Below, piece after piece: positions 24,880 to 37,498 of a stretch of DNA of 64,000 nt. Origin of the DNA: Usitatibacter palustris. Its GTDB lineage: Bacteria > Pseudomonadota > Gammaproteobacteria > Burkholderiales > Usitatibacteraceae. A program made the translations under genes and the position numbers. The DNA lies in the NCBI RefSeq assembly GCF_013003985.1, contig NZ_CP053073.1:2852001-2916000 (forward strand). The letters run 5' to 3'. Within the stretch, counting starts at the first letter, position 1, and every line of letters starts with the position of its first letter. The notes beneath the pieces are model-generated. The model was not told the origin of the DNA. It saw only the letters and a program-made list of their open reading frames with translations, and searched no databases.

Positions 24880-25188
24880 ATGTATGCGGTCATAAAAACC
24901 GGCGGGAAGCAGTATCGCGTGACCCCCGGCGAAAAAATCAAAATCGAACAGATACCGGCAGACGTTGGCTCGCAAATCGTGATCGACCAGGTTCTCATGG
25001 TCGGAGAAGGCGAGTCGGTGAAGGTCGGAAATCCCCTGGTTTCCGGTGCGAAAGTCACTGCGACAGTCGTGTCGCATGGCCGTGGCGAGAAGGTGCGCAT
25101 TTTCAAGCTGCGACGCCGCAAGCACTACCAGAAGTCGCAGGGCCATCGGCAGAACTACACGGAAATCCGTGTAGACGCCATTGCTTGA
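24880..25188 (+). CDS. rplU: 50S ribosomal protein L21
   Basis: The 102-residue protein of the large ribosomal subunit starts [14 protein letters not shown] with AGGAG 7 nt before the ATG. The 23S-binding C-terminal part [20 protein letters not shown] is intact. It is first in the rplU-rpmA unit. The slightly longer frame starting at 24859 adds an unrelated leader and is rejected. Confidence 0.98.
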   Translation: MYAVIKTGGKQYRVTPGEKIKIEQIPADVGSQIVIDQVLMVGEGESVKVGNPLVSGAKVTATVVSHGRGEKVRIFKLRRRKHYQKSQGHRQNYTEIRVDAIA

Positions 25189-25219
25189 TCAGGGCGATTG
25201 CCCACCAAGGACTTAGACC

Positions 25220-25483
25220 ATGGCACATAAGAAAGCAGGCGGCTCGTCCCGTAACGGCCGCGATTCCGAGTCGAAGCGACTCGGCCTGAAGGCCTACGGC
25301 GGCGAGCTCGTCACCGCGGGCTCGATCCTCGTTCGCCAGCGTGGAACGCGTTTCCACCCCGGCATGAACGTGGGCATCGGCAAGGACCACACCCTCTTCG
25401 CCACGGCGGACGGCCGCGTGAAGTACGCGCAGCACGGCCCCAAGGCAAAGAACACCGTGAGCATCGAGCCGGCTGCGCAATAA
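25220..25483 (+). CDS. rpmA: 50S ribosomal protein L27
   Basis: The 87-residue protein starts [20 protein letters not shown], the flexible tail that reaches the peptidyl transferase centre. The rest matches the family ([20 protein letters not shown]). There is no Firmicutes-type cleavable extension. It lies 31 nt after rplU and is followed by a strong terminator. Confidence 0.98.
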   Translation: MAHKKAGGSSRNGRDSESKRLGLKAYGGELVTAGSILVRQRGTRFHPGMNVGIGKDHTLFATADGRVKYAQHGPKAKNTVSIEPAAQ

Positions 25484-25504
25484 GGCTCTCGCCTACGCGA
25501 AAGA

Positions 25505-25531
25505 GCCCCGTCACCGTACGGGGCTTTTTCA
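25505..25531 (+). terminator. Rho-independent terminator after rpmA
   Basis: The stem AGCCCCGT / ACGGGGCT (25505-25512 and 25519-25526) with a 6-nt loop is followed by a run of T. It separates rplU-rpmA from the LysE-obgE-proB unit. Confidence 0.9.
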
Positions 25532-25567
25532 TTTGTGGAGCTATTTTAGATTGAGCGAATTTCCGCG

Positions 25568-28325
<2,758 letters not shown>

Positions 28326-28381
28326 GGTTCGGAGAGCGATACCGGGGTGGTCCCAAGTCCCGGAAAGTGCAGAAAATTCCA

Positions 28382-28411
28382 TTGACGGGGGGGGTTCAGA
28401 CCCCCTAGCCT
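28382..28411 (+). promoter_or_regulatory. Possible promoter with a G-run/C-run hairpin before the large secreted protein
   Basis: TTGACG (28382-28387) and TAGCCT (28406-28411) are 18 bp apart. The spacer is a G7-TTCAGA-C5 hairpin that partly resembles the GGGGTCAGACC core of the two palindromic repeats in the window. It could instead be a weak terminator for obgE-proB. Confidence 0.35.
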
Positions 28412-28474
28412 GACTTTGGCACGCCTATGGCTTGCCGCTTCATCCAAAGATTAAGCGTCCCAGTGGAGGACAGC

Positions 28475-31400
28475 ATGCGCACAGCACCCTCCGGGTCATC
28501 GGCCCGGCTTTTCCGCCAGTCTTCGCTCGCGCTCGCGATTGCCGCGGCGCTTCCGGTTTACGCCGGCGACTACATGGTCACCAACACGGGCGACAACGGC
28601 GGCGTGAACCCCGCTCCGTTGGCCGGGACCGGCACGCTGCGCCAGGCGATCGTCGATGCGAATGCCGCGTGCGTCACGCTGAACTCCCCGAGCATTGGCT
28701 TTGCCATTCCCGCCGCTCCCTTCCAGATCACGCCGGCCTCCCCCCTGCCTTTCCTCAGCTGCATGGGTAGCTCGACGTTCAGTCCCACGATCGACGCCAC
28801 CGCGCAGCCCGGCGTCACCATCGACGGCGCCACGATCAGCGCCCTCCAGATCACGTCCTGCGGCATCGAATTCGATCCCTACGGTTACGGCGGAACACTG
28901 ACCCTGCGCGGCCTGAAGATCCAGAGCTACAGCTATGGCGGATATTCCGCGGGCGTGTGCGCCAAGCGGTCGATCGTCAAGGACAACCAGTTCGTCGGCA
29001 ACGCCTACGGCATCAAGGCCGGCGAGGAACTGACGGCGCTCGGAAACACGATCACCAGCACGGACACCGGCATCGAGGTGGGCGGCAATGCCACCGTCGG
29101 CGGATCCACCGCGGCGGATCGCAACGTCATCAACGGCGGGTCCCGGGGTGTCAAGGTCCAAGGTGCGGGCACGGTGATGATCCAGGGCAACTACATCGGC
29201 ACCGACGCATCCGGCAATGCGGTCGTGCCGATCTCGAACGGCATCGAGGTCTATTTCTCGGATCCGGTCACGATCGACAACAACGTGATCGCGGGCGGCA
29301 GTAACGGTATCTACGTGGGGAGCCAGGACAGCATCACGATCTCGAACAACAAGATCGGCGTAGGCGCGTCGGGCGGTTCGCTCACGAATGGCACGGGCAT
29401 CCAGATCGGTTACTCCGGTCCGCCGTCGATGGTGGTGCCGGGCATGAAGGCGGTCGGCGGTCTCACCTCCAAGCCGCTCGCTGCGCCCATGCCCAACGCG
29501 CCCGCGAACCTCATCTACCAGAACACGATCGCCAACGGCGCGAACAGCGGCGTCTACGTCACCAACGGCAACGGCATCAAGATCTCGGAAAACGCGATCT
29601 ACAATAATTCCCCGAAGAACATCGACCTCGCCCACTACGCCGGTCCGGTCGCGAACGATGCGCTCGATACGGATACCGGCATCAACGGCCTGCAGAACAA
29701 TCCGGTCGTGACTTCGTTCACCGTCGAGCCTGGCGTGGGCGCGACCGTGAACTACTCCCTCAACAGCACGCCGGGAAGCACGTTCATCCTCGAGTTCTTT
29801 GCCAGCGGCGCCGTGGGCGCGCGTGAAGGTCTTTCCTTCCTCGGCGCAGTCACCGCCACGACGGACAGCTCCGGCGACGTGTCCGGTACGACCCCCGTAT
29901 TCCCCGGCAGCCCTTCGTTCGTTTCGGCGACGGCGCGCCACGGCACGATCGGCGATACCTCGGAATTCTCGGCGGCCGTCGCGGTCACGCCGACGGCCTC
30001 GGCGACCGTCTCGAGCTCGATGCTCGATTTCGGCAACGTGCCCATCGGCACCAGCGGCACGCTCGCATCGACCATCACCAGCCAGGGCAGCGCGCCGTGG
30101 CTCATCACTTCCGCCGGCTCGCCCACCTGCTACGGCGGCCCCGCGTACTACGGCGGCCCGATCGCGTGCGGCGGTCCGTTCACCTGCACCAGCAGCTGCT
30201 CGAGCGGCTCGTCGTATTCGTCGGGCTCGAGCTGTTCCGTGACGGCCACGTTCTCGCCCGGATCACTCGGCACGTTCAACGCGAGCCTGCAGATCTGCGA
30301 CAACACGACCAGCAGCCCGCGCACGATTTCGCTCACGGGCGTGGGCACCGCGGCGCTCGTTCCCGGCGTGTCCACCTCGACCAACACGATCGATTTCGGC
30401 AACGTTCCCATCGGTTCGACCGTCGGCCCGATGAATGCGGTGCTCACCAGCTCCGGCACCGCGCCCTGGATGCTCAGCGCGATCGGTTCGCCCACCTGCT
30501 ATGGCGGGCCGGTCTGCTACGGCGGTCCGTTCACCTGCACATCGACGTGCGCGCCGGGCCAGTACAGCCCGGGCTCGACGTGCCAGCTCGATGCCACGTT
30601 CTCGCCCGTCTCTCCGGGCCTCTGGTCGGTTAACGTCGAGATCTGCGACAACGCCGCCGGCAGCCCGCGCACGATCCTCGTCAAGGGCAACGGCTTCGTT
30701 CCGGGAACGCCGACCGTCTCGCAGACCACCACGACGCTCAATTTCGGACCGGTTCCGCTCGGGGCATCGAGCGGCACGCAGACCGCAACGTTCACGAGCT
30801 CCAGCGCACTGCCCTGGATGATCACCAGCCAGGGTTCGCCCACTTGCTACGGCGGACCGATTTGCTCCGGCGGCGGCTTCACCTGCGCGACCACGTGCAC
30901 GCCGGGCACCTCGTACAGCCTGGGACAGTCGTGCAAGGTCGACGCCTTCTTCACGCCGACCGCACTCGGCCCGCAATCGGTGACCGTGGAGTTCTGCGAC
31001 AACGCGCCGGGCAGCCCGCACACGCTGGTGCTGAACGCGGAAGGTGTTGTGCCGCCCGCCGTCACGCTTTCGCCGGCCGCCCATGACTTCGGTCCCGTGC
31101 CCGTGGGCACCAGTACGCCGTTCACCTTCAACCTCAGCAATCCTTCGCCTTCGGCGCTGTTCATCGGCAACGTGGTTACCACGGGTCCTTTCTCCGTCTT
31201 GTCGACCACCTGCACGCCCTCGATGGGGCCCTCGGGTTCGTGCAATGCCGTTGTGGTCTTCACGCCCACGGTCAATGGCTATGTCACGGGAACGGTCGGA
31301 CCGAGCGCATTCCCGAGCGCGGCATCCACCCTCGTCGGCCAAGGCCTGACGTCGGCGCAACTGCAGCTGCCGCCGCCGATCGAGTTCCCGGCCTACACGC

Positions 31401-32029
31401 TCGGCCAACCGGCGCTCTCGCGCATCGTCGCCCTGAAGAACACCGGACAGTTGCCACTCACGATTACCAGCATCGCTGTGTCCGCGCCTTTCACGCTGAC
31501 GCACGACTGCCCGACCACACCCATGCCGCCGGATGCGACGTGCCTCGCGACGATCGGATTCAGCCCGACCACCATCGGCAACTTCGTCGGTTCGTTCACC
31601 GTGGTGAGCAATTCTGGCGGTGGCACCACGCAGTTCGTTCCGATCCGCGCGAGCAGCCAGCCGCGCCCGGCGCCCTCGCTCGTCGTCACGCCGAGGGAAG
31701 TCGGATTCGGCGGCCGCGGCGTCGGCTCGCTGAGCCCCGCGCAGTCGGTGGGCATCCGCAACATCGGCGGCGCAACGGCGATCATCGACAGCCTCGTCAC
31801 CAGCGCGGACTTCGTGGTGCTCGGCCACAACTGCGCGACGCTCGCACCGCTCGCGGAGTGCACGGCCAGTGTCGCGATGCAGGCGAACTCCTTCGGGCTG
31901 CGCGTGGGCACGCTCACGATCCGCAGCAATGCGGAGAACGGGACCGAAACCGTGCTGCTCTCGGGCACCGGCTGCCGTCCGCCGGGCATCTCGGCCGGCC
32001 GCCTGGGCGCGATCACCGGCGGCTGCTAG
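28475..32029 (+). CDS. Large secreted beta-helix and choice-of-anchor-D repeat protein with Cys-rich inserts
   Basis: The 1184-residue product starts at an ATG preceded by GGAGG, with a signal peptide ending near LPVYAGD. Residues ~30-390 look like a right-handed parallel beta-helix (repeated N-x-I and G-I turns such as NGIEVYFSDPVTIDNN). From about 508 to the end come six Ig-like repeats of the choice-of-anchor-D/HYDIN type, at roughly 508, 629, 743, 859, 961 and 1066, each starting like LDFGNVPIGTS. The first three carry an extra Cys-rich loop, SPTCYGGP...C.GG.FTC...C...GSSC; the last three do not. The C-terminus ends in Gly-Cys with no membrane anchor or sorting signal seen. Surface or extracellular location is inferred. 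Two glycosyltransferase genes follow after 17 nt. Confidence 0.85.
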   Translation: MRTAPSGSSARLFRQSSLALAIAAALPVYAGDYMVTNTGDNGGVNPAPLAGTGTLRQAIVDANAACVTLNSPSIGFAIPAAPFQITPASPLPFLSCMGSSTFSPTIDATAQPGVTIDGATISALQITSCGIEFDPYGYGGTLTLRGLKIQSYSYGGYSAGVCAKRSIVKDNQFVGNAYGIKAGEELTALGNTITSTDTGIEVGGNATVGGSTAADRNVINGGSRGVKVQGAGTVMIQGNYIGTDASGNAVVPISNGIEVYFSDPVTIDNNVIAGGSNGIYVGSQDSITISNNKIGVGASGGSLTNGTGIQIGYSGPPSMVVPGMKAVGGLTSKPLAAPMPNAPANLIYQNTIANGANSGVYVTNGNGIKISENAIYNNSPKNIDLAHYAGPVANDALDTDTGINGLQNNPVVTSFTVEPGVGATVNYSLNSTPGSTFILEFFASGAVGAREGLSFLGAVTATTDSSGDVSGTTPVFPGSPSFVSATARHGTIGDTSEFSAAVAVTPTASATVSSSMLDFGNVPIGTSGTLASTITSQGSAPWLITSAGSPTCYGGPAYYGGPIACGGPFTCTSSCSSGSSYSSGSSCSVTATFSPGSLGTFNASLQICDNTTSSPRTISLTGVGTAALVPGVSTSTNTIDFGNVPIGSTVGPMNAVLTSSGTAPWMLSAIGSPTCYGGPVCYGGPFTCTSTCAPGQYSPGSTCQLDATFSPVSPGLWSVNVEICDNAAGSPRTILVKGNGFVPGTPTVSQTTTTLNFGPVPLGASSGTQTATFTSSSALPWMITSQGSPTCYGGPICSGGGFTCATTCTPGTSYSLGQSCKVDAFFTPTALGPQSVTVEFCDNAPGSPHTLVLNAEGVVPPAVTLSPAAHDFGPVPVGTSTPFTFNLSNPSPSALFIGNVVTTGPFSVLSTTCTPSMGPSGSCNAVVVFTPTVNGYVTGTVGPSAFPSAASTLVGQGLTSAQLQLPPPIEFPAYTLGQPALSRIVALKNTGQLPLTITSIAVSAPFTLTHDCPTTPMPPDATCLATIGFSPTTIGNFVGSFTVVSNSGGGTTQFVPIRASSQPRPAPSLVVTPREVGFGGRGVGSLSPAQSVGIRNIGGATAIIDSLVTSADFVVLGHNCATLAPLAECTASVAMQANSFGLRVGTLTIRSNAENGTETVLLSGTGCRPPGISAGRLGAITGGC

Positions 32030-32046
32030 CCCCGCCGCCGGGGCCC

Positions 32047-33231
32047 GTGCGTCGCGTCCTTTGCGCCTGGGAGTTCGGCGGCGACCTCGGACACATCCGA
32101 AGGCTCTGCGCGATCGCTCGCGAGTTGCAACGCACCGGCCACGAGCCGGTGCTTGCACTTTCGGACCCTGCTGCCGCGCCCCGGGATGCCGGGTTCACGT
32201 GGTACCAGGCGCCCCTGCTCACGATGGAGTCGCGCGCCAATCTCGCCGCGTTGAATGCCTCCGACCTGTTGCTCCACCTGGGCTTCAGCGATCCGGTCCA
32301 GGTGGCCGGCGCACTGCGCGGGTGGCGCTCGCTGTTCGATCTCGTACAGCCTTCCGTCATCGTCGCCGACTTTGCCCCCGGTGCGTTGCTCGCGGCTCGT
32401 GCTGCCGGCCTGCCGCGCGTGACGGTCGGCAGCGGATTTGCATCGCCGCTTGCAGGCGACCCATTGCCGGCCTTCCGCGATTGGCAGCCCGTGCCCGCCG
32501 AGCGCTTGCGCGCGAGTGACGCGCTGTTGTGCGCGTCGATCAACGCGGCGCTTGCGAGCGCAAATGCGAAGCCGCTCGCCAACGCGCACGACGCCTTCGA
32601 GGCCGATCAGGATTTCTTCTGCACCTTTGCCGAGCTCGATCCCTACGGCGTGCGCGCCGGCCGCGAGTACTTCGGGCCGCTCGACCACGGCGCGGGAGGC
32701 GTGCGCATCGAATGGAGCGCGTCGCTGCATCCGCGGGTCTTCGCGTACGTGAAGCCGGGCTATCCGCATTTCGCCGCGCTCGCCGCGGCGCTCGCGCAAT
32801 CGGGCGGCGAGAGCGTGATCGCGTCTCCCGGCCTCGATACGGCCCGCCTCGCGCAACTCACGCAGCCCGGGCTCCGGATCTTTGCCGAACCCGTGGACCT
32901 CGATTCGGTGCTCCCCGCCTGCGATCTGTGCGTGGGCCACGCCGGCGCTGGATTCACCGCGCGCGCGGTCGCGGCGGGCCTTCCGCTCGCCCTGCTGCCC
33001 ATGCACCTCGAGCAATACCTGGTCGCGCGCCGCCTCGCGGAACTCGGAGCCGCGCTCGTGGCCCGGCCCGAGGAGCCGGCTCCTGACTTCTCGGCATGGG
33101 TGCAACGCCTGGCAACCGACGACGCGATGCGCAGCGCCGCGCGCGCGCTTGGCGCGAAGTACCAAGCGCACCGTGGCGAGCACGCCACGCAGCTGGTGGC
33201 CGGGCGCATCGCCGCGCTCGCCGGAGCCTGA
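32047..33231 (+). CDS. Glycosyltransferase, UGT/MGT-like (GT-B fold), first of two
   Basis: The 394-residue product starts at GTG (VRRVLCAWEFGGDLGHIRRL), where similarity to its downstream paralog begins; the upstream frame is antisense-free shadow of the secreted protein. The N-terminal donor-independent domain has GHEPVLALSD and VADFAPGALLAARAAGLPRVTVG. The C-terminal half has LCVGHAGAGFTARAVAAGLPLALLP with EQYLVARRLAELGAA, the nucleotide-sugar site of UGT-type enzymes. Donor and acceptor are unknown. It lies 17 nt after the large secreted protein and 2 nt before the second transferase, so co-transcription is likely and that protein is a candidate acceptor. Confidence 0.82.
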   Translation: MRRVLCAWEFGGDLGHIRRLCAIARELQRTGHEPVLALSDPAAAPRDAGFTWYQAPLLTMESRANLAALNASDLLLHLGFSDPVQVAGALRGWRSLFDLVQPSVIVADFAPGALLAARAAGLPRVTVGSGFASPLAGDPLPAFRDWQPVPAERLRASDALLCASINAALASANAKPLANAHDAFEADQDFFCTFAELDPYGVRAGREYFGPLDHGAGGVRIEWSASLHPRVFAYVKPGYPHFAALAAALAQSGGESVIASPGLDTARLAQLTQPGLRIFAEPVDLDSVLPACDLCVGHAGAGFTARAVAAGLPLALLPMHLEQYLVARRLAELGAALVARPEEPAPDFSAWVQRLATDDAMRSAARALGAKYQAHRGEHATQLVAGRIAALAGA

Positions 33232-33233
33232 CC

Positions 33234-34448
33234 GTGGCGCGCATCGTGTTTGCGTGGGAGCTGGGCGGCTCGATCGGACACGCCGTCGCCAGCGCGCGCC
33301 TGGGTGCGGCGCTCGCCGCGCGCGGTCACGAGGTGGCGTTCATCTTTCGCGACCTCACGCCGCTGCGCTTCCTGCCCGAGGCCCAGGCGTTCCCTGCCTT
33401 CCAGGCACCGCGGATCCGCGAGGAAGGCCGCGCGACGTCACCGTCGGGCTATGCGGAAATCCTGCAGGGGTATGGGTACCTGGACTCGCGTTCACTCATC
33501 GGCCTGGTCGGAGCATGGCGCTCGCTGCTCACCGATTGGAAAGCCGACCTCGTCGTCGCCGATTTCTCACCCACGGCGTTGCTCGCCGCGCGCACGCTCG
33601 GCTTGCGCCGCGTCACGTACGGCAACGGATTCTTCACGCCGCCGCGGCTCGCGCCCTTGCCGCCGTTTCGCATCGGCCCCGAAGTGGACATCGCTCGCCT
33701 CGCGGAAAATGAAGCGCAGGTCCTCGCGGTCGTGAACCAGGCCCTCGCGCATTTCAGTGCGAAGCCGCTGGCGCAACTGTCCGGGCAATTCGAGACCGAT
33801 GAAGACTTCCTGTGCACCTTCGCCGAGCTCGATCACTACGGCACGCGGCCCGTATCGCACTACTGGGGCCCGCGCATGTCCACCGACGCCGGCGCGAGCG
33901 TGCATTGGCCCTCGGGCGGCGGGAAGAAAGTGCTGGTCTACGTGCAGGCGCAGTTCGAAGGGCTCGACGAGCTGATCGGCGCGCTGCGAATGCGCCCGCA
34001 TTCGGTTGTCGCGTTCATCCCGCGACTCGACGAATCACGGCGGCGTGCGCTCGAAGGACCGCGGCGCAAGATCTCGCCGAGCATGGCGCGGCTCGATACG
34101 CTGCTGGCCGAATGCGATCTGCTCGTGTGCCACGGCGGGGAGATCGCGCCCGGCGCGCTCATGCACGGCGTGCCCACGCTGATGCTGCCGCAGCACTACG
34201 AACAATTCCTGATGTCGCTGCGGATGCAGCAGCTCGGGGCCGGCCTCGCACCCGGTGCGCCGCCCGCGCCCGGCGAGATCACCGCACTCCTCGATCGCCT
34301 GCTCGCGGAACCGGCACACAAGACGAACGCCGCGTCCTACGCGAAACGCCATCCGCAATTCTCGCCGCGCGAACAGCGCCGGCGCGTGATCCAGCGCATC
34401 GAAGATATACTCGCCACAAATCGAACGACACCCCAGGGGAGCCCATGA
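33234..34448 (+). CDS. Glycosyltransferase, UGT/MGT-like (GT-B fold), second of two
   Basis: The 404-residue paralog of the preceding gene starts at GTG (VARIVFAWELGGSIGHAVAS). It shares RGHEVAFIFRDLTPLRFLPE, VVADFSPTALLAARTLGLRRV and FLCTFAELDHYG with its neighbour. The C-terminal signature is CHGGEIAPGALMHGVPTLMLPQ followed by EQFLMSLRMQQLGAG. Tandem duplication followed by divergence is evident. Its stop overlaps the Yip1 gene start (ATGA). Substrate unknown. Confidence 0.82.
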   Translation: MARIVFAWELGGSIGHAVASARLGAALAARGHEVAFIFRDLTPLRFLPEAQAFPAFQAPRIREEGRATSPSGYAEILQGYGYLDSRSLIGLVGAWRSLLTDWKADLVVADFSPTALLAARTLGLRRVTYGNGFFTPPRLAPLPPFRIGPEVDIARLAENEAQVLAVVNQALAHFSAKPLAQLSGQFETDEDFLCTFAELDHYGTRPVSHYWGPRMSTDAGASVHWPSGGGKKVLVYVQAQFEGLDELIGALRMRPHSVVAFIPRLDESRRRALEGPRRKISPSMARLDTLLAECDLLVCHGGEIAPGALMHGVPTLMLPQHYEQFLMSLRMQQLGAGLAPGAPPAPGEITALLDRLLAEPAHKTNAASYAKRHPQFSPREQRRRVIQRIEDILATNRTTPQGSP

Positions 34449-35014
34449 ATCTCGTCGACCGCGTCAAGAACATCCTGTTGCAGCCGAAGTCTGAGTGGCA
34501 GGTCATTGCCGGAGAGACGCACACCGTCGCGGGCCTCTACACCGGCTACGTGATGATCCTCGCCGCGATCCCCGTGCTCGCGGCCTTCATCGGACTCTCG
34601 CTGGTGGGTCTCGGTGGCGCTCGCCTCTCGATCGCGTACGGCGTCACCTTCATGGTGGTGCAGTACCTGCTGTCGCTCGCAAGCGTGTACATCCTCGCGT
34701 TGATCATCGACTTCCTCGCGCCCAATTTCGGCGGCACGAAGGACTTCATGCAAGCGATGAAAGTGGCGGCGTTCTCGTGGACGGCCGCATGGGTCGCGGG
34801 AATCTTCGCGATCGTCCCGCTGCTGGGCATCCTCGCCATCGTGGGGCTCTACAGCCTTTACCTGCTCTACCTCGGGCTTCCGGTGCTCATGAAGACGCCC
34901 GAGGACAAGGCGCTGCCCTACACCGTGGTCGTGATCCTCGCCGCGATCGTGATCTCGGTGATCGTGCAGGCCGTCGCCGGATTCGCGCTCCCGGGACGGA
35001 TGCGCGGCTTCTAG
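34445..35014 (+). CDS. Yip1 family membrane protein
   Basis: The 189-residue product has about five membrane helices. The start [20 protein letters not shown], with W in the first 20 residues, is the family signature; [21 protein letters not shown] follows in the middle. It overlaps the second glycosyltransferase by 4 nt. Its stop shares CTAG with the convergent rppH stop. Function in bacteria is unknown. Confidence 0.85.
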   Translation: MNLVDRVKNILLQPKSEWQVIAGETHTVAGLYTGYVMILAAIPVLAAFIGLSLVGLGGARLSIAYGVTFMVVQYLLSLASVYILALIIDFLAPNFGGTKDFMQAMKVAAFSWTAAWVAGIFAIVPLLGILAIVGLYSLYLLYLGLPVLMKTPEDKALPYTVVVILAAIVISVIVQAVAGFALPGRMRGF

Positions 35015-35616
35015 GATTCGGTCGCCGGGGTCGGCGTCGGCACGATCGGCAACACTTCGCCCTCGGGTTGGTTCCGGGGGCGATCGCGGCCCTGGCCCTG
35101 CTTGCGCCGCCGGCCGTAGGGAGACACGCCCGAGAGGCTGTGACGCACGTCGAGGAATCCCGCGAGTTGCTCGAGCGCCTGGCGATAGACGTCGCGCTTG
35201 AACTCGATCACGGTGTCGAGGGGAACCCAGAAGTCATGCCAGCGCCACGCGTCGAATTCCGGGTGGCCGCTCGCGCGCAGGCTGATGTCGTGGTCGCGGC
35301 CGACGAGTCGCAACAGGAACCAGATCTGCTTCTGGCCCTTGTAGGTCCCGCGCCACTCGCGCTTCACCCAGTGGTTGGGCACGTGATAGTGCAGCCAGTC
35401 GCGCGTGCGACCGAGGATCTTCACGTGATGCGCTTCGAGCCCTGTCTCTTCCTTCAGCTCCCGGTACATCGCTTCCTCGGGAGACTCCCCGGGCTTGATG
35501 CCGCCCTGGGGGAACTGCCAAGCGTGCTCCTTGATGCGCTTGCCCCAGAAAACCTGATTCTTGGTGTTGCAGAGCACGATGGCGACGTTCGGGCGATAAC
35601 CGTCCCGATCGATCAT
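35011..35616 (-). CDS. rppH: RNA pyrophosphohydrolase (Nudix)
   Basis: This 201-residue enzyme removes pyrophosphate from mRNA 5' ends and so triggers RNase E decay. The start [17 protein letters not shown] matches the family exactly; the longer frame to 35721 is discarded. The Nudix box [20 protein letters not shown] is complete. The C-terminal ~40 residues are a basic, Pro-rich tail. It is divergent from proS across about 160 bp, a conserved neighbourhood in betaproteobacteria. Confidence 0.95.
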   Translation of the reverse strand: MIDRDGYRPNVAIVLCNTKNQVFWGKRIKEHAWQFPQGGIKPGESPEEAMYRELKEETGLEAHHVKILGRTRDWLHYHVPNHWVKREWRGTYKGQKQIWFLLRLVGRDHDISLRASGHPEFDAWRWHDFWVPLDTVIEFKRDVYRQALEQLAGFLDVRHSLSGVSPYGRRRKQGQGRDRPRNQPEGEVLPIVPTPTPATES

Positions 35617-35776
35617 GGCTGTCACCATCCAATCCGTTGAGTTGGGGCCATTTTTCCACAGTTCGCGAGCGCTCGCCAGTTGCCGGCCAAAGCTCGCAGC
35701 CATGTAAAATGACGGCCGCAACCCGATGATTTAATTTCAGATTCCAAAGTTTGACGCCCCACCCGCCGGAGAGTTC

Positions 35777-37498
35777 ATGCGCGCCACCCAGTTCTACCTC
35801 GCCACGCTCAAGGAAGCCCCCCAGGAAGCCGAGCTCGCGAGCCACAAGTTGATGATGCGGGCGGGCCTGATCCGACGCCTGGCGAGCGGCCTGTACACGT
35901 GGATGCCGCTGGGAATGCGCGTGCTGCGTCGCGTCGAGAAGGTGGTGCGCGAAGAGATGAACCGCGCAGGGGCACTCGAGATCCTCGCCCCGCCCATCCA
36001 GCCCGCGGAGCTTTGGCAGGAGACCGGCCGTTGGGATCTCTACGGCCCGATGATGCTGCGCATCCAGGACCGCGCCGAGCGCGAGTACTGCTATGCGCCC
36101 ACCGCCGAGGAAGTGCTCTGCGACATCGCTCGCAAGGAGATCCAGAGCTATCGCCAGCTCCCGCTGAACCTCTACCAGATCCAGACCAAGTTCCGCGACG
36201 AGATCCGCCCGCGCTTCGGCGTGATGCGCGCGCGCGAATTCATCATGAAGGACGCGTACTCGTTCGACGCGGATCTCGCGGGCATGCAGAAGAGCTACAA
36301 GAAGATGTACGACGCGTACGGCCAGGTCTTCACGCGCCTGGGCCTCAAGTTCCGCGCGGTCGCGGCCGACTCGGGCGAGATCGGCGGCACGGGCTCGCAT
36401 GAATTCCAGGTGCTCGCGAGCTCCGGGGAAGACGCGATCGCCCACAGCACGGGCTCCGACTACGCGGCGAACGTGGAGCTCGCCGAAGCAGTCGCGCCCG
36501 CCGCGCCGCGCGCCGCTGCAAGTGCGGCGATGGCGAAGGTCGCCACGCCGGGCAAGCACACGTGCGAGGACGTCTCGGCCTTCCTCGGCATCCCGATCGA
36601 GAAGACGGTGAAGTCCATCGTCGTCGTGCATTCGAGCGAGGGCCAGCCCGACCAGATGTACATGCTGCTCGTCCGCGGCGACCACATGCTCAACGAAGTG
36701 AAGGCTTCGAAGCTCGCCGCGTTGAAGCCCTTCCGGTTCGCCACCGAGGGCGAGATCCGCACGCGCCTCAAGGCCACGCCCGGATCACTCGGCCCCGTGG
36801 GCCACGACGTGAAGATCATCGCCGACCGCACTGTCGCCGCGATGAGCGACTGGTGCAGCGGCGCGAACGAAGACGGCTTCCACCTGACCGGCGTGAACTT
36901 CGGGCGCGACCTGCCCGAGCCGCACATCGTGGCGGACATTCGCAACGTGGTTGCGGGCGATCCCTCGCCCGACGGCAAGGGCACGCTCGAGATCGCGCGC
37001 GGCATCGAAGTGGGCCACGTCTTCCAGCTCGGCACGGCCTACTCCGCGAAGATGGGCGCGAACGTGGTCGACGAAAAGGGCGAGTCGAAGCCGATCCAGA
37101 TGGGTTGCTACGGCATTGGCGTGACCCGCATCGTCGCCGCGGCAATCGAGCAGAACCACGACGAGAAGGGCATCATCTGGCCCGATCCGATGGCGCCCTT
37201 CGCGGTGGCCGTGATCGGCCTGGGCTACAAGAAGAGCGAAGGTGTGCGCGCCGCCGCCGATGCGCTCTACAACGAGCTCGTCGCCGCGGGCATCGACGCC
37301 TACCTCGAGGATCGCGATGAACGCCCCGGCGTGTTGCTCGCCGACCAGGAGCTCATCGGCATCCCGCATCGCTTCGTGATCGGCGAACGCGGCCTGAAGG
37401 AAGGCATGGCGGAGTACCAGCATCGCCGCGACGCGCAGGCCACGCGCGTGCCGCTCGCGCAAGCGGCGGCGCATCTCAAGGAACGCCTCGGCGCATGA
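35777..37498 (+). CDS. proS: Prolyl-tRNA synthetase (class II, bacterial type)
   Basis: The 573-residue enzyme charges tRNA-Pro. The start [15 protein letters not shown] and the catalytic core [40 protein letters not shown] and [19 protein letters not shown] are present. The INS editing domain (about 240-385) holds KSIVVV and [12 protein letters not shown]. The C-terminal anticodon-binding domain has [25 protein letters not shown] precedes the ATG. Its stop overlaps the lytic transglycosylase start. Confidence 0.97.
   Translation: MRATQFYLATLKEAPQEAELASHKLMMRAGLIRRLASGLYTWMPLGMRVLRRVEKVVREEMNRAGALEILAPPIQPAELWQETGRWDLYGPMMLRIQDRAEREYCYAPTAEEVLCDIARKEIQSYRQLPLNLYQIQTKFRDEIRPRFGVMRAREFIMKDAYSFDADLAGMQKSYKKMYDAYGQVFTRLGLKFRAVAADSGEIGGTGSHEFQVLASSGEDAIAHSTGSDYAANVELAEAVAPAAPRAAASAAMAKVATPGKHTCEDVSAFLGIPIEKTVKSIVVVHSSEGQPDQMYMLLVRGDHMLNEVKASKLAALKPFRFATEGEIRTRLKATPGSLGPVGHDVKIIADRTVAAMSDWCSGANEDGFHLTGVNFGRDLPEPHIVADIRNVVAGDPSPDGKGTLEIARGIEVGHVFQLGTAYSAKMGANVVDEKGESKPIQMGCYGIGVTRIVAAAIEQNHDEKGIIWPDPMAPFAVAVIGLGYKKSEGVRAAADALYNELVAAGIDAYLEDRDERPGVLLADQELIGIPHRFVIGERGLKEGMAEYQHRRDAQATRVPLAQAAAHLKERLGA

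Noticed and set aside
30097..31080. Tandem nucleotide repeats in the large secreted gene as a possible CRISPR-like or minisatellite array
   Set aside because: The repetition is explained by homologous Ig-like protein repeats of about 115-120 residues in one open frame.
35680..35710. TTGCCG and TAAAAT as a proS promoter
   Set aside because: The spacer is 19 bp and the context is not distinctive; too weak to list as a feature.
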